Origin: Hymenobacter aquaticus
GTDB taxonomy: Bacteria > Bacteroidota > Bacteroidia > Cytophagales > Hymenobacteraceae
NCBI RefSeq assembly: GCF_004765605.1
Contig: NZ_SRLC01000001.1
Location: 806,001 to 870,000, forward strand
Direction: 5' to 3'
DNA: 64,000 nt
Made by a program: the position numbers and the translations under genes. The notes beneath the pieces are model-generated. The model was not told the origin of the DNA and searched no databases. It was given only the letters and a program-made list of their open reading frames with translations. Shown here one piece after another: positions 30,113-39,017 of the stretch (the stretch's first letter is position 1; every line of letters starts with the position of its first letter).

Positions 30113-30601
30113 GTGAGCAGCGCCCAGGCCATCATTGAGAAACTACACCTGCTGCCGCACCCGGAAGGCGGCTATTACCGGGAAACCTACCGGGCCGCTA
30201 CCAGCCTGGTCATGGCAACCGGGGCTTCCCGCCATGTCAGCACGGCCATTCACTACCTGCTGGAAGGCGCCGATAAGTCCCACTTCCACCGGATTCAGTC
30301 CGATGAGCTGTGGTTTTTCCACCAGGGCCAGGCCCTGGAAGTTGTCCTGATTCAGAACGGCCAGCTGGTTACTATCGTGCTGGGCAATGACCTGGCAGCC
30401 GGCGAGGCGCCCCAGGCCGTGGTACCCGCCCACACCTGGTTTGGGGCCCGGCTTAAGAATGAAACCGGCTTTGCGCTGGTGAGCTGCACCGTCGCGCCCG
30501 GCTTCGACTTCCGGGATTTTGAGCTGGCCGAGCGGGCAGCGTTGGTTCAGGAGTTTCCGCATTTGCAGGCTGTCATCGAGCAGTTTACCCGCCACGCCTA
30601 G
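30113..30601 (+). CDS. Cupin-fold protein, DUF985 family
   Basis: A 162-residue protein with the DUF985 pattern: LHLLPHPEGGYYRETYRA, TAIHYLLEGADKSHFHRIQSDELWFFHQGQALEVVLI and PAHTWFGARL...FALVSCTVAPGFDFRDFELA. Conserved histidines (H..H in SHFHRI) and the glutamate would form a cupin metal site. The function of the family is not established. There is no ATG near the expected start; GTG at 30113 fits the family's N-terminus (SSAQAIIEKLHL). Confidence 0.88.
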   Translation: MSSAQAIIEKLHLLPHPEGGYYRETYRAATSLVMATGASRHVSTAIHYLLEGADKSHFHRIQSDELWFFHQGQALEVVLIQNGQLVTIVLGNDLAAGEAPQAVVPAHTWFGARLKNETGFALVSCTVAPGFDFRDFELAERAALVQEFPHLQAVIEQFTRHA

Positions 30602-30616
30602 TGCCGGTCAGCAGAG

Positions 30617-30642
30617 GAAGCCGCCCACGGCGGCGGCTTTTG
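30617..30642. terminator. Hairpin after the cupin gene
   Basis: AAGCCGCC and GGCGGCTTTT around a short loop, 15 bases past the stop, with only a short T-run. Confidence 0.65.
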
Positions 30643-30682
30643 CGTTAGTAGCAACTCTGCCTGCCACCCTGAGTTAACTCGT

Positions 30683-31153
30683 ATGCGTCCCGTCTTCGTT
30701 TTTCTGCTCAGTCTGCTGCCGGTAGCGGCCAGCTTCGCCCAGCGCGGCGCGCCCCGGCCGCCCGACCCGAAAGTGGCCCAGGAGCTGCTGCAGCTGGAGC
30801 GGCGCTGGAACGAGGCCATCGTCCGCCGCGACACGGCCTTTATCAGCACGCTGCTGGCCCCGGATTTCCTGTACGTAGCCGCCGACGGCAGCGTGAATGA
30901 CCGCAAAACCGTGCTGCTGGCCGTCAGCAACCCCAACTCCGTCGTCAACCCCTTCCAAACCGAGGACGTGCGGGTGCGGCAATACGGCAACAGCACGGTG
31001 ATTCTGACCGGCTGGTTTCTGCAAACCGGCACCTGGCTGGGCCAGCCTTTCGCCGTGCGCCTGCGCTACACCGACGTGTACGTGAAGCGCAAGGGCCGCT
31101 GGCAGGCCGTGTCGGCCCAGGCCGCCGTGTTGCCCGCGCCGCGCAAATCCTGA
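30683..31153 (+). CDS. Secreted DUF4440/NTF2-like protein
   Basis: A 156-residue protein with a signal peptide ([20 protein letters not shown]). The mature part shows the DUF4440 pattern: a helix [34 protein letters not shown], then [31 protein letters not shown], and the strand pair [29 protein letters not shown]. This is the NTF2/SnoaL fold, used for small-molecule binding or as an accessory domain. The active site is not evident. It is a second exported NTF2-like protein in the window, unrelated to the one at 5520 beyond the fold. Confidence 0.82.
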   Translation: MRPVFVFLLSLLPVAASFAQRGAPRPPDPKVAQELLQLERRWNEAIVRRDTAFISTLLAPDFLYVAADGSVNDRKTVLLAVSNPNSVVNPFQTEDVRVRQYGNSTVILTGWFLQTGTWLGQPFAVRLRYTDVYVKRKGRWQAVSAQAAVLPAPRKS

Positions 31154-31187
31154 GACGGGAGCTGCCGGGAATCCTGCGCCGGCTTCG

Positions 31188-31195
31188 TACTTTCG
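31188..31195 (+). promoter_or_regulatory. Promoter-like TACTTTCG right before thyA
   Basis: TACTTTCG is one base off the TAnnTTTG -7 element and ends only five bases before the thyA ATG. If it works, transcription would start at or very near the start codon, giving a leaderless or near-leaderless mRNA. Confidence 0.4.
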
Positions 31196-31199
31196 CGCC

Positions 31200-31994
31200 A
31201 TGCAGCAGTACCTCGACCTCGTTAGCCACATCCTCAACCACGGCACCCCGAAAACCGACCGCACCGGCACCGGCACGCTCAGCATCTTCGGCCACCAGAT
31301 GCGCTTCGACCTGCAGCAGGGCTTCCCGCTGGTCACCACCAAGAAGGTTCACCTGAAAAGCATTATCCACGAGCTGCTGTGGTTTTTGCGGGGCGATACC
31401 AACATCAAGTATCTGACCGACAACGGCGTACGGATCTGGGACGAGTGGGCCGACGAAAACGGCGACCTGGGCCCGGTCTACGGCAAGCAGTGGCGCAACT
31501 GGCCCCGGCCCGACGGCTCCCACATCGACCAGATTGCGGAAGTCGTGCGCCAGCTCACCACCTCGCCCGACTCGCGCCGCATCCTAGTGTCGGCCTGGAA
31601 CGTGGCCGAGCTCGACCAGATGCACCTGATGCCCTGCCACGCGCTGTTCCAGTTCTACGTGGCCGACGGCCGGCTCAGCTGCCAGCTCTACCAGCGCTCC
31701 GCCGACGTCTTTCTGGGCGTGCCCTTCAACATTGCCAGCTACGCTCTGCTCACGCTGATGATGGCCCAGGTCACGGGCCTGCAACCCGGCGAATTCATCT
31801 GGACCGGCGGCGACACCCACCTGTATTCCAACCACCTGGAGCAGGCCCGCCTGCAGCTTACCCGCGCCCCACGGCCCTTGCCCCAGATGCGCCTCAACCC
31901 CGAGGTAAAAGACCTCTTCAGCTTCCAGTTCGACGATTTCAAGCTGGAAAACTACGACCCGCATCCCGCCATTAAAGCCCCGGTGGCAGTATAG
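31200..31994 (+). CDS. thyA: Thymidylate synthase
   Basis: This enzyme makes dTMP from dUMP with methylene-tetrahydrofolate. The 264-residue protein has the family signatures: [48 protein letters not shown], the catalytic cysteine in [10 protein letters not shown] (C146), and the final [25 protein letters not shown]. Length and ends match the common 264-residue bacterial form. No dihydrofolate reductase gene follows it, which is common but worth noting. A small membrane-protein gene follows after three bases and is probably on the same transcript. Confidence 0.97.
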   Translation: MQQYLDLVSHILNHGTPKTDRTGTGTLSIFGHQMRFDLQQGFPLVTTKKVHLKSIIHELLWFLRGDTNIKYLTDNGVRIWDEWADENGDLGPVYGKQWRNWPRPDGSHIDQIAEVVRQLTTSPDSRRILVSAWNVAELDQMHLMPCHALFQFYVADGRLSCQLYQRSADVFLGVPFNIASYALLTLMMAQVTGLQPGEFIWTGGDTHLYSNHLEQARLQLTRAPRPLPQMRLNPEVKDLFSFQFDDFKLENYDPHPAIKAPVAV

Positions 31995-31997
31995 CGC

Positions 31998-32306
31998 ATG
32001 CTGGACTTTCTGGGAGAAATGGTCCTGCAAGGCCTGTTTTCCGCGCTGCTGCGGGTGCTGGCCTGGCTAATCAGGATGATATTCTACTGGCCGATACTTG
32101 GTGTCGGCTGGCTCTGCCTGTGGTGGCCGCAACGCGCGCAGGTCGGCGGGTTGGGCAAGATCTGGAAGCAGCATCCACTGGCCGCTATGCATCAGGCGGG
32201 TTGGCGCGCCACGGTAGTGGTCATGCAATATTCCATTGCCGTGCTGCTGCCGTTGCCGCTGGTGGCGCTACTCGTTTGGCTTGTAGTGTATTACGCTACC
32301 CGTTAA
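31998..32306 (+). CDS. Small membrane protein downstream of thyA
   Basis: A 102-residue protein with hydrophobic segments at residues about 8-45 (LFSALLRVLAWLIRMIFYWPILGVGWLCLWWP) and 75-98 (SIAVLLPLPLVALLVWLVVYY), so two or three membrane helices. The loop between is basic. No family is recognised. It begins three bases after the thyA stop, so it may be translationally coupled; whether it relates to thymidylate metabolism is unknown. Confidence 0.65.
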   Translation: MLDFLGEMVLQGLFSALLRVLAWLIRMIFYWPILGVGWLCLWWPQRAQVGGLGKIWKQHPLAAMHQAGWRATVVVMQYSIAVLLPLPLVALLVWLVVYYATR

Positions 32307-32659
32307 GTCCGGCACCGGCGCTAACATACTACTCCAAGTCAGGAATTTTGAAAGCAGTTATTTAGGCTTATAAAGTTGGATTTATTTCAAAACGATTATT
32401 CTGGAGAAACGGCGTGAAGTAAACTGCTGTGTTTATATAAATATTATAAAATGAGGTATTTGCCAAGATATGTTGCTCTGTAGGGGCGAGGTGCTTACTG
32501 TTAGGCTTTGGTTGATTTTAGCAAATTTCCAATAGAAAGGGAATTTTATGGCTCCGTTTTCGTTTGAAAATAATTCAACTGAATCCAAAAAGTACAAAAG
32601 GACGTAGATTGCACGGTAATCCGCGCCCCACCTATTGTACCTTATTGCCCATTACCGCT
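32307..32659. other. AT-rich gene-free stretch
   Basis: About 350 bases with markedly higher A+T than the surroundings (for instance TTTATATAAATATTATAAAA near 32432). No gene, repeat or terminator is clear. It could hold the promoter of the small gene that follows, or be a remnant of acquired DNA. Confidence 0.55.
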
Positions 32660-32848
32660 GTGTCCACCTTAGAATTGCCTTTGCTGCCTCGTAAGCACCG
32701 CGCCTGGATTGCGCTTTATGCCCTGGAAGGGTGTGAGCAGGATCGGGCGGAAATCCTGCGCACCAACGACGTCACGGAAGCCGACCTGGTCGAGTTTGAG
32801 GAAAGCTGGCTGCGGCTGCGCTGCCGCAACGTGGCTCCCAGCCGCTAA
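32660..32848 (+). CDS. Small acidic hypothetical protein
   Basis: A 62-residue protein starting at GTG 32660 (MSTLELPLLPRKHRAW). Its even leucine/aromatic pattern (WIALYALEGCEQDRAEILRTNDVTEADLVEFEESWLRLR) suggests two or three helices and looks evolutionarily constrained. The open frame extends to a TTG at 32564, but the additional 32 codons are AT-rich and unlike coding sequence here. It overlaps the stop of the convergent aminotransferase gene by four bases. Function unknown. Confidence 0.55.
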   Translation: MSTLELPLLPRKHRAWIALYALEGCEQDRAEILRTNDVTEADLVEFEESWLRLRCRNVAPSR

Positions 32849-33657
32849 GCCCGTTTCTCCCAGTCGCGCAGTGCCGTCAGCGCCGGGTGCTCTACCTGAA
32901 AATGCTGCGTCCCCAGGGTTCGTATCGATCTGATGCCGGCCACGTTGGCGACGAAAACCGCCTCGGCCCGCGCTACGTCGGCCGGCGTAAACAGGTCTTC
33001 CACGCAGGCAAGGCCGTGTTGCCGGGCCACGCGTAGCAGGTGAGCCCGCCGCACGCCGGCTACGCAGCCCGTAGTCAGGGCCGGGGTGTAAAGCTTGCCT
33101 TCTTTCAGCCAGAAAACAGCGGCCGCGCCGGCCTCGGCTACGTGGCCGGCGGCCGTGGTGAGAATGATTTCGTCGAGGCCGCGCTGCTGCCGCTCGTGCG
33201 CCGCCCGCACGTAGAGCCACGCCTGCGGCCCTTTGCAAAAACTGAGTGGGGACGGCTGGGCGTGCGTTTGCCGGGCGAAATCCACTACTTCCAGCGGACT
33301 ATCATTCTCCTCGAACCCCTCGGCCGTGGCCAGCCATTCGGCCTGGTCGGTGAGGGGCGTGTAGCGGCCCGCGCCGGTGCGCCACACCTGCAAGCGCAGG
33401 CGGACGGGCCCGGTGCTTATGGCCTGCACCAGGCGGGCGAGGGTGGCTTCCAGGGCGGCCGCCGAGGCCAGCGCGGCCGGCAGTGTGAGGTAGAGGGCCG
33501 CCGCCGCGCTGGTCATGCGGGCGTGGTGGTCGGCGGCGTACCGCAGGCGGTTATCCGCGAAAACCAGGGTTTCGAAAAAACCGTCCCCGAAAGCCAGCCC
33601 ACGGTTGGGCAGCGGCAGAGTCGCAGTCGGCAGCAGAACGTCGTTGAGCAGCAGCAT
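32845..33657 (-). CDS. Class IV aminotransferase (PabC/IlvE-like)
   Basis: A 270-residue PLP enzyme of fold type IV. It begins MLLLNDVLLPTATLPLPNRGLAFGDGFFETL, as in aminodeoxychorismate lyase and branched-chain aminotransferases. Further on are SPLSFCKGPQAWLYVRAAHERQQRGLDEIILTTAAGHV (the lysine in FCKGP would hold PLP) and LYTPALTTGCVAGVRRAHLLRVA. The usual ESGxSN-like segment reads EAGAAAVFW here, a variation that may alter substrate contacts. The likely role is aminodeoxychorismate lyase (folate) or a related transamination, not certain. The stop overlaps the small gene on the other strand. Confidence 0.85.
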   Translation of the reverse strand: MLLLNDVLLPTATLPLPNRGLAFGDGFFETLVFADNRLRYAADHHARMTSAAAALYLTLPAALASAAALEATLARLVQAISTGPVRLRLQVWRTGAGRYTPLTDQAEWLATAEGFEENDSPLEVVDFARQTHAQPSPLSFCKGPQAWLYVRAAHERQQRGLDEIILTTAAGHVAEAGAAAVFWLKEGKLYTPALTTGCVAGVRRAHLLRVARQHGLACVEDLFTPADVARAEAVFVANVAGIRSIRTLGTQHFQVEHPALTALRDWEKRA

Positions 33658-33695
33658 AAGCTGCAAGGTAAGGCGCAAATCCTACGGGCCGGCAC

Positions 33696-33730
33696 AAAAA
33701 AAGGGCGAACCTCGCGAGGTTCGCCCTTTT
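33696..33730. terminator. Bidirectional terminator
   Basis: AAAAAAAGGGCGAACCTCG and CGAGGTTCGCCCTTTT form a near-perfect hairpin between the aminotransferase promoter side and the delta-60 gene end. Confidence 0.85.
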
Positions 33731-33753
33731 CCGGTTGGGGTTGCCCCGCCGCC

Positions 33754-36270
33754 CTATTGCACCTGAATGCGACGGGTCACGATACCCTCGGCATACACGA
33801 CGCGCAGCAGGTAGATGCCCGCTGGCAGCGCCTCGACGGCCAGCGTGGCCGGGGCGGCGCCGCTCAGCGTACGGCGCAGCACGGGCCGACCCAGCGCGTC
33901 GAGCAGCTCCAGGGCCTGGGCGTGGGCCGAGGCGTCGGGGACTACGGTCAGCTGCTGTTGCGCGGGCACGGGCCAGGCCTGGGTGCGGTCGGCTACGGCC
34001 TGCGGGGCAGCCACGTGCAGCACGTTTGGCACGATGAGACGCGCCAGGGCCATGTCGGCCTGCCCGCCGATGGTGGTGAAAAAGCCGCCGGCCAGCACCG
34101 CGCCGCTGGGTTCAATCAGCAGGCTGCGGACACTGCCGTTAGGCACGGCCGTGGCGGCAAACGTGGCGTCGGCCGTGCCGTTGGCCAGCACGCGGGCCAG
34201 GTTGGTGGGCAGCGAGGAGCTGGTAAAGCTGCCGCCCACCAGCACGCGGTTGTTGGGCTGCACGGCCAGGGTGTAGATGGTGCCGGTCAGGGCGGGCGGG
34301 GTGAAGCCCGCGTCCAGGGTGCCATCGGCGTTCAGTCGGGCCAGGTTAGCCCGCACCGAGCCGTTCACCGCCCCGAAGACTCCACCCGCTACCAGCTTGC
34401 CGTCGGGCTGGAGGGTCAGGGCAAAGAAGCGGTTGCTCGGAGAATAAGTCCCGGAAGCAGTGGTGAAGGGCACGCTGGTGAAGCTGGCATCGACGCTGCC
34501 GTTGAAGTTCAGCCGCACCACGCGCGTAGCGGATGAGCCCGATGCGTTGCGGAAGCTGCCGCCGACGAGCAGCTTGCCATCGGCCTGCAGGGCCATGCTG
34601 CCGAAAGCGGAAAGGGAGTTGTTGCCGCTGGTAACCGGGGCGAAAGTACCGTCATACGTGCCGTTGTTGAGCAGGCGCACCAGGTTGGAAACCGGCGCGT
34701 TGCCATACTGCGTGAACGGGCCACCCACCAGCACGCGGCCGTCGGGCTGCACCAGCACGCGGGTCGGAGCCGAGGGGAAAAGGCTGGCTGCAAAGCTGTT
34801 GTCGGGGCTGCCGTTGGTCAGGTAGCGCCGCAGCTGCCGGCCCGAGGCCACCACCACCCGGCCGTCGGGTTGCAGGGCCAGGTCAGTAACCGCCACGTCG
34901 AGGGCACTGGTAGTGTTGAAGACGAACTGGCCGTCGAGCGTGCCATCGGTATTGAGGCGGGCCAGCCGCCGCGCGCTCTGGCCGTTTATGTCCATAAACG
35001 AGCCTCCGATGAGCAGCTTGCCATCGGCTTGCCGCGCCACGGCGCTGACGTTGCCGTTGACTTGCGTCACGGGCTGCCAGCTGGCGTCGACGCTGCCGTC
35101 GGTGTTGAGCTGCAGCAGGCTGCGGTCGAGCGTGCCGCTGAAGTTGGTGAAAAAGCCGGGCACGGCCAGCTTGCCCGAGCTCAGCAGGGTGATGGAATAC
35201 GGCAGGTAGTTCGGGTCGCCAATGGCCTGGTACGACGCGTCGATGCTCCCGTTGGTATTCAGGCGCACCAGGGGCGTCGCCAGGGAGTTGGTTTTAACCA
35301 GGATTTTGCCGTCGGCCTGTACTTCCATGGCTTCGCCATAATAGCTGTAAGCGCCGTAGGGCTCACTCAGCAGGCTAGGCACGGTGAACGTGTTGTCGCG
35401 GACCCCGGAGGGCAGTACCCGCTGCAGACCCACGCCGGTGGGCGAGGCGGCCGACGTCACCACACCCGCCAGCAGAATGCTGCCGTTGGGCTGCACCTTG
35501 ATGTTGTATATCTGCGAGTCGAACTGCAGGCCGGCGTTAAACGAGGTGTCGAACGAGCCATCGGCGTTCAGCCGGGCCACGCCGTTGCAGACGTAGCCAT
35601 TATACGAGTCGAAATCGCCGCCGATGAGAAACTTGCCCCCGGGCGCGGGTGCGATGGTCCATACCTCACCATCAGCCCCAGAGCCCTGGTTGAAGGTCGG
35701 ATCCACTGAGCCATTGGCGTTCAGGCGCACGATGCCGTGGGCCGTCGTACCGTTGAACTGTTCGAAATACCCCACGGCCAGGGTCTGGCCGTTGGCCAGG
35801 GGCAGGGCGTCGTCGAGGTAGGCTGCGCCGGTGCCGTACGAAGGGCCCGTGCCCGGGTCGAAGCTCGCGTCGGCGGTGCCGTTGGCGTTGAGGCGCAGCA
35901 GCCCGCCCGCGCGGGTGAGGCCGCCCACCGTCAGGGGCGAGTTCGAGAAGGCCACCAGCAGGTACTGCCCGTTGCTTTGCAGCTTGGCCCGGTACACGGC
36001 GGCCGCCGCGCCAATGTTCTGGTTGAAGGCCGCATCCAGGGAGCCGTCGGCGTTGAAACGCGCCAGGCGGGGCACGGCCGTGCCATTAATGCGCGAGAAG
36101 CTCCCGACGACGACCCGCTTGCCATCCGGCTGCTCGGTAACGGAATAGGCAGTACCCGGGGCATAGACCTGCAGGCCCGCCAGGCTCGGCGACAGAGTCT
36201 GGGCCGTGGCGGGTGCCCCGGAAAGCGCCACCAGCGCGAGGCCGGAGGCAACTAGTAAAAATGACTTCAT
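33754..36270 (-). CDS. Giant delta-60 repeat secreted protein with T9SS sorting domain
   Basis: An 838-residue exported protein. It starts with a signal peptide (MKSFLLVASGLALVALSGAPATAQ). The bulk (about residues 35-740) is a series of about thirteen delta-60 repeats, each with a core like VQPDGRVLVGGxF...RLNxDGSxDxxF (examples: LQPDGKLVAGGVFGAVNGS, VQPNNRVLVGGSFTSS). Such repeats form beta-propeller-like structures. The last about 85 residues (AWPVPAQQQLTVVPDASAHAQALELLDALGRPVLRRTLSG...GIYLLRVVYAEGIVTRRIQVQ) are a type IX secretion sorting domain, so the protein is delivered to the outer cell surface. The ligand is unknown. Confidence 0.9.
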   Translation of the reverse strand: MKSFLLVASGLALVALSGAPATAQTLSPSLAGLQVYAPGTAYSVTEQPDGKRVVVGSFSRINGTAVPRLARFNADGSLDAAFNQNIGAAAAVYRAKLQSNGQYLLVAFSNSPLTVGGLTRAGGLLRLNANGTADASFDPGTGPSYGTGAAYLDDALPLANGQTLAVGYFEQFNGTTAHGIVRLNANGSVDPTFNQGSGADGEVWTIAPAPGGKFLIGGDFDSYNGYVCNGVARLNADGSFDTSFNAGLQFDSQIYNIKVQPNGSILLAGVVTSAASPTGVGLQRVLPSGVRDNTFTVPSLLSEPYGAYSYYGEAMEVQADGKILVKTNSLATPLVRLNTNGSIDASYQAIGDPNYLPYSITLLSSGKLAVPGFFTNFSGTLDRSLLQLNTDGSVDASWQPVTQVNGNVSAVARQADGKLLIGGSFMDINGQSARRLARLNTDGTLDGQFVFNTTSALDVAVTDLALQPDGRVVVASGRQLRRYLTNGSPDNSFAASLFPSAPTRVLVQPDGRVLVGGPFTQYGNAPVSNLVRLLNNGTYDGTFAPVTSGNNSLSAFGSMALQADGKLLVGGSFRNASGSSATRVVRLNFNGSVDASFTSVPFTTASGTYSPSNRFFALTLQPDGKLVAGGVFGAVNGSVRANLARLNADGTLDAGFTPPALTGTIYTLAVQPNNRVLVGGSFTSSSLPTNLARVLANGTADATFAATAVPNGSVRSLLIEPSGAVLAGGFFTTIGGQADMALARLIVPNVLHVAAPQAVADRTQAWPVPAQQQLTVVPDASAHAQALELLDALGRPVLRRTLSGAAPATLAVEALPAGIYLLRVVYAEGIVTRRIQVQ

Positions 36271-36418
36271 TCGATAGGATAGAGGGTGAAAAAGAAGCCG
36301 AAATTACCGCCGGGGCCCAGTTTGGGCAAATAAATTTCGACCAACTGCCTGATGGGGCGGTAAAGTCGGCGCCGGACTTCATTGTAGCAGGAACAAGCCC
36401 CGGCCCGGCGGCTTCGGC

Positions 36419-37549
36419 CTACGCCAGCACGAACTTCTTGCCCGGCAGGGCCTTTACCACGCCCCGAAACTCCAGGCCCAGCAGCAGGGTGGCGACTTTG
36501 TTCACCGGCAGCTGAGCTTTCCAGCTCAGGTTGTCCATCTGCTCTTCCTTGCTGACCAGCAGCACTTCCAGCAGCTGAAATTCCTCGGCGGTAAAGTCGG
36601 CCGGGTCGTAGGTGGGCGTGGGCTTGAACTTGCCGCTCTGGTGCAGGGCCGCGTCCCAGTTCAGGAGCTGCTCCAAATCGGCCGGCTCCCCGTAGAGGGC
36701 GGCCTTGTTGGCCTTAATCAGGTCGTGGCAGCCCTCGGAGGCCGCCGAGCCCAGGTTGCCAGGTACCGCCAGCACGTCCTTGTTGTAGCTCAGGGCAATT
36801 TCGGCCGTTATCAGGGCTCCGCCTTTGCGGGCCGCTTCCACCACCACCGTGCCGTCGGACAAGCCGGCAATAATTCGATTTCGCGCCGGGAAGTTAAACC
36901 GGTCGGGCTGGGTGCCGAAGGCAAACTCGGTGAGCAGGCCGCCCTGGGTGAGCATCTTCTCGGCCGTTTTGCGGTGGGCGGCGGGGTAGAGCACGTCCAG
37001 GCCCGTGGCCATGACGCCCACGGTTTCCAGGCCTTCCTGCAAGGCGGCGCGGTGGGCGGCAATGTCGATGCCGTAGGCCAGGCCGCTGACGACCAGGGGG
37101 CGGTGCACCACCAGGCCCTGCACCAGCTTTTCGGTTTGCTCCCGGCCGTAGTCGGTGGCCTTGCGCGTGCCCACGATGCCGATGGTTTTGGGCTGGTTCA
37201 GATCGGCCGTGCCCTGGTAGTAGAGCAGCACGGGCGCGTCGGGAATGGTTTTAAGCCGGCTGGGGTACTGCTTGCTGGTGTAGAACAAGAGCCGCACCCC
37301 GTCTTTTTCGGCCTTGCGCAGCGCGTCTTCGGCCCGCTTCAGGGCCGAAGTCCGCTCGGCCCCGGTGAGCGTGGCCACGGTGGTGGGTCCCACGCCCGGA
37401 ATCTTGCGCAGCTTGCCCGGGGGCAGCATCAGTACGTTTTTGGCCGAGCCCCCGTAGCTCATCAGCTGCCGCGTGAGCTGCGGCCCGATGCCGGGGAAAA
37501 GGGTGAGGGCGACTTCGTGGAAAAGGGTATCGTCGGGAGAAATAGGCAT
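36419..37549 (-). CDS. dprA: DNA-processing protein DprA/Smf
   Basis: A 376-residue protein of the DprA family, which loads RecA on incoming single-stranded DNA during natural transformation. It has the N-terminal helical domain (FHEVALTLFPGIGPQLTRQLMSYGG), the Rossmann core with IGIVGTRKATDYGREQTEKLVQGLV, SGLAYGIDIAAHRAALQ, ATGLDVLYPAAHRK, GGLLTEF, FPARNRIIAGLSDGTVVVEAARKGGAL and NKDVLAVPGNLGS, and a C-terminal winged-helix-like part. The start MPISPDDTLFHE at 37549 is the best one. It hints that the organism may take up DNA, though no com genes are present in the window. Confidence 0.95.
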   Translation of the reverse strand: MPISPDDTLFHEVALTLFPGIGPQLTRQLMSYGGSAKNVLMLPPGKLRKIPGVGPTTVATLTGAERTSALKRAEDALRKAEKDGVRLLFYTSKQYPSRLKTIPDAPVLLYYQGTADLNQPKTIGIVGTRKATDYGREQTEKLVQGLVVHRPLVVSGLAYGIDIAAHRAALQEGLETVGVMATGLDVLYPAAHRKTAEKMLTQGGLLTEFAFGTQPDRFNFPARNRIIAGLSDGTVVVEAARKGGALITAEIALSYNKDVLAVPGNLGSAASEGCHDLIKANKAALYGEPADLEQLLNWDAALHQSGKFKPTPTYDPADFTAEEFQLLEVLLVSKEEQMDNLSWKAQLPVNKVATLLLGLEFRGVVKALPGKKFVLA

Positions 37550-37625
37550 GCTAGAGGTTAGAATAAAGAAATCAGACAATTACAATGCTAAGCTGGGTAA
37601 TGATTTAGTGTTGCTGGGGTATTTG

Positions 37626-38372
37626 TTACCAAGTAATTACCTGAAAATCAGTAAGAAGTCGACATGGGCGGTTTTGCGAGTCGAAGCCTACATACGTAGC
37701 GTAACTGCCGTCACCCCAGCCTGTTTCGAAAGCCGCTAGCGTGTCACTTTGTGCTGCGTACAGGAAGCCTGTTCTGTAGGCTTTGTTGTCGGGGAGTAAT
37801 TCAAAACTTTTGACAAACAGCTGCTCGTACGCTGCTTCAGTTGTCAGCTGTTTGCCAAGTGGCTCAATGTGTTCAGCATCAATGAATAGTGCGGTGCCAG
37901 CATCTACGGAGAAACCGTAATAAGAGGAGTCGCGGATAGCAAGAGGTTTCTGTCCCGGGAGAAGAGCCAGTTCCCATCTTTTCACAGGCTGGGTTGAAAA
38001 TAGGATGCGCGCAAAGGCTACTCGTCTATCCCTGTTGAATCGCGCAATAGCCAGTTCTACCGGAAAGCGGCCACGCGGAAACTCCGTTGTGAAAGCCGTA
38101 GCGCGCATTGCCACCGGATCGGTGGCAACGATGCGACCGGAAGGCACGGGTAGGGTCCCTAGAAAATCAGTTGTGAAGGCAATGCGGAAGCTGTCTTGCT
38201 GGATCTTCGCCCCCGGAAAAAAGCTAGTTTCAAATACGGCTGGTTCGGCCGTAACCTGATAGGGCGTACGCAGGATGGTTTTTTTGCCGGGCTTGACTAT
38301 GCCACTTGGCGTGGAAGCACAAAAATTGGTAGCTAGGCCACCCACTGCAAACAACAAGTGATAAGCACGCAT
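37626..38372 (-). CDS. DUF4241 domain protein
   Basis: A 248-residue protein. It starts MRAYHLLFAVGGLATNFCAS, a hydrophobic leader that may act as a signal peptide; a cysteine after it hints at a lipoprotein, but the lipobox is imperfect. The C-terminal half carries the DUF4241 signature ETGWGDGSYATYVGFDSQNRPCRLLTDFQVI; earlier parts form a beta-rich domain (YYGFSVDAGTALFIDAEHIEPL). The function of DUF4241 is not established. The gene is more AT-rich than its neighbours. The upstream ATG at 38441 is less likely because it would run through the MerR gene's tail. Confidence 0.8.
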   Translation of the reverse strand: MRAYHLLFAVGGLATNFCASTPSGIVKPGKKTILRTPYQVTAEPAVFETSFFPGAKIQQDSFRIAFTTDFLGTLPVPSGRIVATDPVAMRATAFTTEFPRGRFPVELAIARFNRDRRVAFARILFSTQPVKRWELALLPGQKPLAIRDSSYYGFSVDAGTALFIDAEHIEPLGKQLTTEAAYEQLFVKSFELLPDNKAYRTGFLYAAQSDTLAAFETGWGDGSYATYVGFDSQNRPCRLLTDFQVITW

Positions 38373-38418
38373 GAATAGTAGTATCCAGAATGAACAGATG
38401 CCTCTAATTATATAATAG

Positions 38419-38781
38419 CTACCCCTGCTGGGCCTTGCCAATGGCGTCCAGCTCCTTTTTCATGGTTACCAGAAAGCCGCGCACCTTCTCCAGGCTCTGA
38501 ATCACGTCGATTTTCTCCTTGAGCTGGGGGCCTTTCTGCTTGAGCATGTCGCGCGCGCCGGGAATGGTGTAGCCGCGCTCCTTGACCAGGTGATAAATCG
38601 TGCGGAAAATGTCCACGTCCTGGGGCGTGTAGAGGCGGTTGCCCTTCTTGCTTTTGCGCGGGCGCAGCTCCTCAAACTCGGTTTCCCAGAACCGGATCAG
38701 CGACGGGGCCACGTTGAACTGGGCCGCCACCTCGCCGATGGTGAAATACTGCTTCTCGATGTCGCGCTCTTTGTAGGGCAT
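38419..38781 (-). CDS. MerR-family transcriptional regulator
   Basis: A 120-residue DNA-binding protein. Residues about 10-75 form the MerR-type winged helix: KQYFTIGEVAAQFNVAPSLIRFWETEFEELRPRKSKKGNRLYTPQDVDIFRTIYHLVKERGYTI. A helix that would dimerise (PQLKEKIDVIQSLEKVRGFLVTMKKELDAI) ends the protein. There is no ligand-binding cysteine pattern as in metal or drug sensors. This compact form is widespread in Bacteroidota and may be essential, but its targets are unknown. It is divergent from alaS. Confidence 0.9.
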   Translation of the reverse strand: MPYKERDIEKQYFTIGEVAAQFNVAPSLIRFWETEFEELRPRKSKKGNRLYTPQDVDIFRTIYHLVKERGYTIPGARDMLKQKGPQLKEKIDVIQSLEKVRGFLVTMKKELDAIGKAQQG

Positions 38782-38887
38782 GGGGGAGGTATCAAAATTA
38801 AACAGGCCGTCATGCTGAGCGCAGTCGACGCATGACCCGGCCAAAAGCCATAAAGACTTTCCAGTTTCGCTTTCCGGCTTAGTCGGC

Positions 38888-38895
38888 TAACTTTG
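38888..38895 (+). promoter_or_regulatory. Bacteroidota -7 promoter element for alaS
   Basis: TAACTTTG matches TAnnTTTG exactly, with TTTCG about 23 bases upstream as a weak -33 element. The leader to ATG 39018 would be about 115 bases. Confidence 0.55.
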
Positions 38896-39017
38896 CCGGA
38901 ACGGCCTTTCCGCTGGAAAGGCGAAAAGTAACCAAATTCCCGGCCGCCGCCAATTCCGGTCCACCGGCTTCCTGTAGAACCTTCACGCCGCGCGAAGCTA
39001 CCCTCGCGCCCCCGCTT

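Noticed and set aside
31200..32306. thyA-folA pair
   Set aside because: The gene after thyA encodes a small hydrophobic protein with no dihydrofolate reductase motif.
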